Shown piece after piece: positions 8,055 to 11,432 of a stretch of 11,432 bases of DNA. The notes beneath the pieces are model-generated. The model did not search any database. It was not told the DNA's origin and saw only the letters and a program-made list of their open reading frames with translations. Where the stretch lies: the NCBI GenBank assembly GCA_029983505.1, contig JASBZK010000048.1, positions 1 to 11,432 of the forward strand, read 5' to 3'. Position numbers and translations under genes: made by a program. The first letter of the stretch is position 1. Each line of letters opens with the position of its first letter. The stretch comes from Porphyromonas sp. Lineage in GTDB: Bacteria > Bacteroidota > Bacteroidia > Bacteroidales > Porphyromonadaceae.

Positions 8055-9443
8055 TTAGGCCTCTTCGGGAGCAGTCTCCGTCTCTTCTTCGTCTCCGTGG
8101 TCTTCGTCTGCCGCACCTTCTGTCGTGGTAGGGTAGTATCGAGGATCGCGCGGAGGAAGGTTCGGGTAGCGGTCGGCGGGCAGTTCGTCGTCCTCAAATT
8201 CGGTCATAAGCACCTGGATCACATGGTCGATGGTGCTCTCTTCCAAGTCTGTGGCTCTGAGGAGATCTTCTTTGGAGCGACGGAGGACGCTCTTGGCGGT
8301 GTCGCACCCGATGCCGAGCAGGATGTCGATGACCCACTTCTCGATCTCGTCGTCGAACTCGGTGAGGAAGAGGTCTTCCTCTTCGAGATCCTGCGTCTCC
8401 TCGCGGTAGATGTCGATTTCGTAGCCGGTGAGGAGCATGGCGAGCTTGATGTTGTAGCCCATTTTACCGATGGCCTTCTTGATTTCCTCTCTCGGGAGAT
8501 AGACATCGGCACGCTTTGTCTCCTCATCGATTTTTACTTCGAGGTCTTTGGCGGGGCTGAGGGCTCTCTGGATGAGCAGGACGGGGTTGCTCGTCCACTG
8601 AAGGATGTCGATGCTCTCGTTACGCAGCTCTGTGACGACACCTTGGATGCGGGAGCCTCTGACACCGACGACGGCGCCGACGGGGTCGATGCGGTCGTCG
8701 TAGGTCTCCACGGCCACTTTGGCGCGTTCGCCCGGAATGCGGGCCACGGCCTTAATCGTCACAAGACCGTCCTGTATCTCCGGCACTTCGCGGGCAAAGA
8801 GCTGCTTGAGAAATTCGTCCGAGGTACGACTGAGGATGATCTTGGGGTTATTGTTATTGTACTCCACGTGGTCGATGATGGCGTTGACTTGGTCGCCTTT
8901 CTTGAAACGGTCACGCGGGATGACGTTTGTGCGCGGGAGGATAAGTTCGTTGCCTTCGGCGTCCATAAGGAGGACTTCACGCTTCCACACCTGATACACA
9001 TCCGCAAGGATGATTTCGCCCACGCGCTTGGAGTACTCGGCGTAGAGGGAGTCCTTTTCGAGCTCGAGGACTTTGGAGACGAGGGACTGACGGAGGTTCT
9101 GGATGGCGCGGCGACCGAAGGACTCGAACTCGACTTTGTCTGTGAATTCTTCGTCCACTTCCAGGTCTTCGCCACCATTGGCGTGCGCTTCGGAGAGAGA
9201 GACTTGGGTCATCACATTTTCCACTTCGCCATCGGGTACGATAGTTCGGTTTCTCCATATCTCCACGTCCCCGTGGTCGGGATTGACGATGACGTCAAAG
9301 TTGCTGTCCGTGCCGAACATCTTTGCGATGGCGTTGCGGAGGGACTCCTCGAGCACTTTGATCAGGGTGTCCTCATCGATGTTTTTTTGCCCCATATATT
9401 CTTTGAGGGCATCCATCAGGCTTGTTCTCTCTTTCCTGTTCAT
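8055..9443 (-). CDS. nusA: Transcription termination/antitermination factor NusA
   Basis: NusA binds RNA polymerase and nascent RNA and modulates pausing, intrinsic termination and antitermination. From the ATG at 9443 the product is 462 residues. The N-terminal polymerase-binding domain covers about 1-130 (NIDEDTLIKVLEESLRNAIAK, 21-41, is typical of Bacteroidota NusA). An S1 domain (about 139-207) follows, then KH1 with GVRG (260-263), KH2 with GKMG (326-329) and a helix-hairpin-helix-like segment (about 370-412) before an acidic tail. The frame stays open 53 codons further upstream to an ATG at 9602, but that stretch is Arg/Lys-rich with no NusA similarity, so I prefer 9443. It lies between rimP and infB. 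A 190-nt spacer with a terminator-like hairpin separates it from rimP. Confidence 0.96.
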   Translation of the reverse strand: MNRKERTSLMDALKEYMGQKNIDEDTLIKVLEESLRNAIAKMFGTDSNFDVIVNPDHGDVEIWRNRTIVPDGEVENVMTQVSLSEAHANGGEDLEVDEEFTDKVEFESFGRRAIQNLRQSLVSKVLELEKDSLYAEYSKRVGEIILADVYQVWKREVLLMDAEGNELILPRTNVIPRDRFKKGDQVNAIIDHVEYNNNNPKIILSRTSDEFLKQLFAREVPEIQDGLVTIKAVARIPGERAKVAVETYDDRIDPVGAVVGVRGSRIQGVVTELRNESIDILQWTSNPVLLIQRALSPAKDLEVKIDEETKRADVYLPREEIKKAIGKMGYNIKLAMLLTGYEIDIYREETQDLEEEDLFLTEFDDEIEKWVIDILLGIGCDTAKSVLRRSKEDLLRATDLEESTIDHVIQVLMTEFEDDELPADRYPNLPPRDPRYYPTTTEGAADEDHGDEEETETAPEEA

Positions 9444-9506
9444 AGGTGAAATGTATGGTGTAAATCTCTTATTTCGCTTGCTTGCTCTCCTTGCCGAAAA
9501 TCCGGG

Positions 9507-9581
9507 GGTACGTGTCTCGAATCTTTTTCGGTACGGGTCTTTTTCTTTTTTCGCTCTGTGTCTCGGTTCGATCCCGGTACG
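9507..9581. repeat. Three GGTACG boxes in the nusA leader
   Basis: The plus-strand hexamer GGTACG occurs at 9507-9512, 9530-9535 and 9576-9581, with start-to-start spacings of 23 and 46 nt. A second motif, GTGTCTCG, occurs at 9512-9519 and 9558-9565 and again at 4933-4940, downstream of infB. These lie in the rimP-nusA spacer; function unknown. Confidence 0.5.
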
Positions 9582-9584
9582 TGC

Positions 9585-9603
9585 AAAAACGGCGCTTCGC
9601 ACC
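9585..9603 (-). terminator. Weak terminator or attenuator-like hairpin between rimP and nusA
   Basis: On the minus strand, GGTGC-GAA-GCGCC forms a 5-bp stem with one G-U pair, closed by a tight C-GAA-G loop, followed by GTTTTT (U-run 9585-9589). It begins about 30 nt after the rimP stop and lies 140 nt upstream of nusA. The stem is short, so it would be a partial terminator at best, which fits attenuation better than full termination within an operon. Confidence 0.45.
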
Positions 9604-9633
9604 CGACCCCGTCCGAGGGAGCCTTTGGGGGCC

Positions 9634-10107
9634 TCAGACTTTGAGGAGGTAGACGGCGGTTTTTATCTCCGTGTAGGGGATGAGGAGGCTGACCGCCTCT
9701 TCCACTTTCCGCTTTTTGCCCTCAACCTTGACTTTGCGCTTTACTTCGAGGGTGATGCCTTCGTCGTCGGCACTCTTGAGGAGGCCGGTCTCTTTGACAC
9801 CCTTCTTTTGGAGGACGGAGAGCTCTTTGCCCAAAAACTTGCGGTACTGCCTCGGCATGCGGAGCGGGGAGGTGAGCCCGGCGCTGGAGACGGTGAGGTC
9901 GTAGTCGCCGAGACGCTCTTCGCCCACCGCGTCTTTGATTTCGCGGGTAAGAGTGATGATCTCTTCGAGTGAGATGGGTCGGAGGTCGTTATCGACTTCG
10001 ACGAGTATCTCGCTCCCGCTTTTTGTTTCGGCGGAGACGAGGAAAAATCCCTCTTTTGAATCGAGTGCTTCTTCTGTCGCTCTCCTGATGTCCTGGGTGA
10101 TGTCCAT
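9634..10107 (-). CDS. rimP: Ribosome maturation factor RimP
   Basis: RimP assists late assembly of the 30S subunit. From the ATG at 10107 the product is 157 residues, the usual size. The N-terminal domain contains GFFLVSAETKSGSEILVEVD (about 20-39) and the conserved DLTVSSAGLTSPL segment. The C-terminal SH3-like domain has the pattern of Bacteroidota RimP (DDEGITLEVKRKVKVEGKKR). An upstream in-frame ATG at 10176 would add 23 residues, but it lies inside the leader hairpin only about a dozen bases after the predicted transcription start, so it is unlikely. This is the first gene of rimP-nusA-infB. No good Shine-Dalgarno is present. Confidence 0.93.
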   Translation of the reverse strand: MDITQDIRRATEEALDSKEGFFLVSAETKSGSEILVEVDNDLRPISLEEIITLTREIKDAVGEERLGDYDLTVSSAGLTSPLRMPRQYRKFLGKELSVLQKKGVKETGLLKSADDEGITLEVKRKVKVEGKKRKVEEAVSLLIPYTEIKTAVYLLKV

Positions 10108-10139
10108 TAGCGCCTGCGTTTTGTCCGGGTAAGGTATAT

Positions 10140-10177
10140 AAAAATGAGAGACACCCCCCTCCGGGGATGCTCTCATT
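10140..10177 (-). terminator. Leader hairpin with U-run in front of rimP (attenuator-like)
   Basis: On the minus strand, perfect 8-bp arms AATGAGAG (10177-10170) and CTCTCATT (10150-10143) enclose a GC-rich inner stem, CATCCCC paired with GGGGGTG (one G-U pair), with a GGAG loop and one bulged U. A run of five U (10144-10140) follows, overlapping the base of the stem. By the promoter placed at 10195-10225, the hairpin would start about 12 nt into the transcript, so it is a leader structure, not a terminator of an upstream gene. It may act as an attenuator or as a 5' stability element. Confidence 0.65.
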
Positions 10178-10194
10178 CACTATGAGCTCTGCGG

Positions 10195-10225
10195 CAAAGA
10201 TACCAAAACTTTGCTTGTCGTCAAA
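10195..10225 (-). promoter_or_regulatory. Bacteroidota-type promoter of rimP-nusA-infB
   Basis: On the minus strand TTTG (10225-10222) is followed by exactly 19 nt and TATCTTTG (10202-10195), a full match to the primary-sigma consensus TTTG-N19-TAnnTTTG. The predicted start is near 10189, giving a leader of about 80 nt before the rimP ATG at 10107. The rest of the gap between rimP and the small membrane protein gene (10226-10379) is AT-rich and holds only a 7-bp inverted repeat (10281-10287 with 10301-10307) without a U-run. Confidence 0.8.
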
Positions 10226-10379
10226 TATTGCTCTAATTCATACTCCAAAATTAAAAAGGTATGTTTGGATTATGAGATCATTTGAATGAAGAAAGTCCGG
10301 ATTCAAAAGATTCTTCTACAGATTGTTTTACTACGTTAAAGATGTTTGTTACAAGATACTCGATTCGTTATGTCTGGAC

Positions 10380-10565
10380 TTAGATGAAGTATTTCCAAAG
10401 GAACTTCTCTCCAATCAGAGCAGAGAGGAACAATATTACTACCCAGAGTAAGGGATTAACAGGTTTTGATCCGATAGAGAAGTAGTCCAGTACCAAGAAT
10501 AATGCAACAGATAAAGCTGTAATCAGTAGTAGAACAATGGTTCGTTTTTTTAATTTGGTGTCCAT
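10380..10565 (-). CDS. Small two-helix membrane protein, unknown function
   Basis: A 61-residue protein that I do not recognise. A basic N-terminus (MDTKLKKR) precedes a hydrophobic helix (about 9-28), a short polar loop (SIGSKPVN, 30-37), a second helix (about 38-52) and a Lys-containing end. By the positive-inside rule both ends probably face the cytoplasm. The ATG at 10565 lies upstream of the lipoprotein stop, so the two genes overlap by 16 nt in different frames, which suggests translational coupling and a shared job. A TTG at 10595 would add ten Cys-containing residues but is less likely. Base composition is AT-richer than the core genes. An immunity-like partner of the upstream product is one possibility, but it rests only on size, topology and position. 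Confidence 0.65.
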   Translation of the reverse strand: MDTKLKKRTIVLLLITALSVALFLVLDYFSIGSKPVNPLLWVVILFLSALIGEKFLWKYFI

Positions 10566-11125
10566 ATCGCACAACTTAGAGCAGCTCCAGCACAAACAGC
10601 CAAAGGACCTTCAGGTCCGATTAGATTTGCCGCGGCTGCCATTAAAAGTCCATGAGCAGAGCCCATTCTTCTTGCAAAGCAATCCGATAGGGATTCATTC
10701 CCTCCAAATAGTCCACGAAGGTTTGGAGCGGGTTTATATGCCCCAATTGGGTCAAAACGAACCTCATAATCACTTATCATCGTGATTGTAAATTCTCTCA
10801 GCTCTTTTTTGTTGGAGTCAAGATAAATAACGTGTTCAAGACTATTATCCGTAAGTTTGGCGTAAAAGTCAATCGAACCATCCAGATCTGCGTCATAGCC
10901 GAACAACTCATTTGGTCTTATGATGTAAACATCCAAGGAAAGACCCTTTGAGTCGGAATCGGAGTAGAAAGAAAGTGTCTTTACGTCACTCGTTTCTGTG
11001 GCGCGTAAACTCGGAGAGAGAGAGAAGTGACCGAGGTAAACCCCTTCAGTGGGAGAAGAAGTATTTGGAGTGGGTACTCCATTCGGGGTGTCGGCACTTT
11101 TGCAGGAGGCAAGCGTTAGAAACAA
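10550..11125 (-). CDS. Putative lipoprotein with hydrophobic Cys-containing C-terminus; 5' end disrupted
   Basis: An unrecognised protein of about 190 residues. A lipobox, LASC (Cys at residue 8 counting from the TTG at 11125), is followed by a Pro/Ser/Thr-rich linker (10-27) and a globular part. The latter has DADLDGSID (78-86), like a calcium-binding EF-hand/dockerin loop, although the twelfth position is Ala. After Gly-Gly (141-142) comes a 49-residue tail rich in Ala, Gly and Leu with three Cys (149, 178, 185), such as LLMAAAANLIGPEGPLAVC. The only in-frame ATG upstream (11161) is cut off by a TAA two codons later; from TTG the signal peptide would lack its charged start. The gene may therefore be a pseudogene, use a rare start, or carry a sequencing error. 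It overlaps the small membrane protein gene. Confidence 0.55.
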   Translation of the reverse strand: MFLTLASCKSADTPNGVPTPNTSSPTEGVYLGHFSLSPSLRATETSDVKTLSFYSDSDSKGLSLDVYIIRPNELFGYDADLDGSIDFYAKLTDNSLEHVIYLDSNKKELREFTITMISDYEVRFDPIGAYKPAPNLRGLFGGNESLSDCFARRMGSAHGLLMAAAANLIGPEGPLAVCAGAALSCAIWTPN

Positions 11126-11161
11126 CGCACTCAGCGCGTAAAAAGAGAAATATTAAAACAT
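11126..11161 (-). other. Disrupted 5' end of the lipoprotein gene (in-frame stop at codon 3)
   Basis: Read from the ATG at 11161 the frame is ATG TTT TAA TAT TTC TCT TTT, i.e. M F stop Y F S F and then YALSALFLTLASC. Ignoring the TAA (11155-11153), this is a nearly complete lipoprotein signal peptide in the same frame as the downstream ORF. A single change such as AAA or CAA to TAA would explain it. Confidence 0.65.
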
Positions 11162-11192
11162 AATAACAGGTGTACTAAATAGAGTGTTAAAT

Positions 11193-11220
11193 AAAAAGCT
11201 GAAAGTCTCAGACTTCAACT
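11193..11220 (-). terminator. Terminator-like hairpin between metK and the lipoprotein gene
   Basis: On the minus strand AGTTGAAGTC-TGA-GACTTTCAGCT forms a stem of about ten pairs with one bulged U and one G-U pair, followed directly by TTTTATTT. It lies about 100 nt after the metK stop and 30 nt before the ATG at 11161. It is most simply the metK terminator. If the -7-like box at 11227-11234 is real, it would instead be a leader hairpin. Confidence 0.55.
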
Positions 11221-11226
11221 CTGATG

Positions 11227-11234
11227 CAAATGTA
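11227..11234 (-). promoter_or_regulatory. Possible -7 promoter element of the lipoprotein gene
   Basis: TACATTTG on the minus strand matches TAnnTTTG fully and lies 65 nt upstream of the ATG at 11161 in AT-rich DNA. No TTTG is present about 19 nt upstream, so the promoter is half-matched at best and may be fortuitous. Confidence 0.3.
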
Positions 11235-11297
11235 CGAAATAAATCAAGATAAATAGAATATGGACGGCAAAATTAGCCGATGGCGGAAAACTGCGCA

Positions 11298-11318
11298 TAT
11301 TCACTTACGAAGTGAATA
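11298..11318. terminator. Perfect hairpin directly after metK
   Basis: TATTCACTT-ACG-AAGTGAATA on the plus strand is a perfect 9-bp inverted repeat with a 3-nt loop, ending three bases from the metK stop codon. Neither strand has a U-run directly behind it, so it may protect the mRNA 3' end or help a terminator further down, not terminate alone. Confidence 0.45.
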
Positions 11319-11321
11319 CTA

Positions 11322-11432
11322 TTAGAAGAAGAGCGCTTTTGCCTTATCCACGAGGTCGAGTTTCTCCCACGGGAAGAGCTGTACTTCCACCTCTTTGCTG
11401 CCGATGTAGCGGTCTTGGAAGAGCTTCGTCTC
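11322..11432 (-). CDS. metK: S-adenosylmethionine synthase, C-terminal fragment (continues beyond the window)
   Basis: Only the last 36 codons and the TAA (11324-11322) are present; the 5' part lies outside the window. The tail reads KLFQDRYIG, then KEVEVQLFPWEKLDLVDKAK, close to the end of Bacteroidota MetK as I recall it (TF-SRYEG-KTVEVELFTWEKLDYVDKIK). MetK makes S-adenosylmethionine from ATP and methionine in the cytosol as a tetramer with bound Mg and K ions; its catalytic motifs are outside the window. The fragment is on the same strand as the lipoprotein and rimP genes. GC content returns here to the level of the core genes, marking the right edge of the AT-rich patch. Confidence 0.8.
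   Translation of the reverse strand, partial: ETKLFQDRYIGSKEVEVQLFPWEKLDLVDKAKALFF

Noticed and set aside
3516..9449. Very long open frames on the plus strand opposite sufB, infB and nusA (for example 3516-4730, 4940-6433, 6443-7921, 8097-9449)
   Set aside because: They mirror the true genes and arise because TTA, CTA and TCA codons are rare in them. The translations are compositionally odd and match no family I know; the strand opposite has unmistakable domains.
9561..9580. A tRNA T-arm-like sequence, GGTTCGATCCCGG, on the plus strand
   Set aside because: No acceptor, D or anticodon arms can be built around it, so it is a chance match.
9444..9602. Upstream extension of nusA to an ATG at 9602
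   Set aside because: The added 53 residues are Arg/Lys-rich without NusA similarity, and the ATG at 9443 gives the usual Bacteroidota NusA N-terminus. The stretch carries repeat boxes instead.
10108..10176. Upstream extension of rimP to an ATG at 10176
   Set aside because: That ATG lies inside the leader hairpin, about a dozen bases after the predicted transcription start; the ATG at 10107 gives normal RimP length.
10281..10320. Inverted repeat TTTGAAT/ATTCAAA with a nearby GAAGAA/TTCTTC pair as a terminator for the small membrane protein gene
   Set aside because: The loop is 13 nt or longer and no U-run follows on either strand.
10566..10595. TTG start for the small membrane protein, adding MCWSCSKLCD
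   Set aside because: The ATG at 10565 gives a normal basic N-terminus before the first helix; the extension has a rarer start and no support.

Overview
The window looks like the chromosome of a Bacteroidota bacterium, most likely Porphyromonas or a close relative. Three things point there. The SufB, SufC, SufD, IF-2, NusA and RimP proteins resemble Bacteroides/Porphyromonas versions. Most start codons lack a good Shine-Dalgarno. One promoter fits the Bacteroidota consensus exactly (TTTG, 19 nt, TAnnTTTG, upstream of rimP). From memory, not from a search, Porphyromonas gingivalis has the same order rimP-nusA-infB followed by sufB-sufC-sufD.

Layout. At 78-1166 (+) a LexA/CI-type regulator with two tandem DNA-binding modules and an S24 auto-cleavage domain converges on sufD, with only 6 nt between the stop codons. 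Everything else is on the minus strand. Read in the direction of transcription (right to left): the 3' end of metK (11322-11432), an AT-rich accessory patch with a lipoprotein gene and a small two-helix membrane protein gene that overlap (10380-11161), then rimP-nusA-infB (10107-4973), a strong intrinsic terminator, and sufB-sufC-sufD (4775-1173).

How the genes work together. RimP matures the 30S subunit, NusA controls RNA polymerase pausing and termination, and IF-2 delivers initiator tRNA, so this is the classic transcription/translation operon. It appears to start from a consensus promoter at 10195-10225. A long hairpin followed by a U-run sits directly behind that promoter, and a weaker terminator-like hairpin lies between rimP and nusA. 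Both are candidate attenuators in an operon that encodes the termination factor NusA. SufBCD is the Fe-S cluster scaffold/ATPase complex; no sufS or sufE is present in the window.

The most unusual part is 10180-11320. It is visibly AT-richer than the core genes. It holds a lipoprotein gene whose natural ATG is followed after one codon by an in-frame TAA, and whose product ends in a small-residue-rich, Cys-containing tail after a Gly-Gly. A 61-residue two-helix membrane protein overlaps its end. I do not recognise either family.
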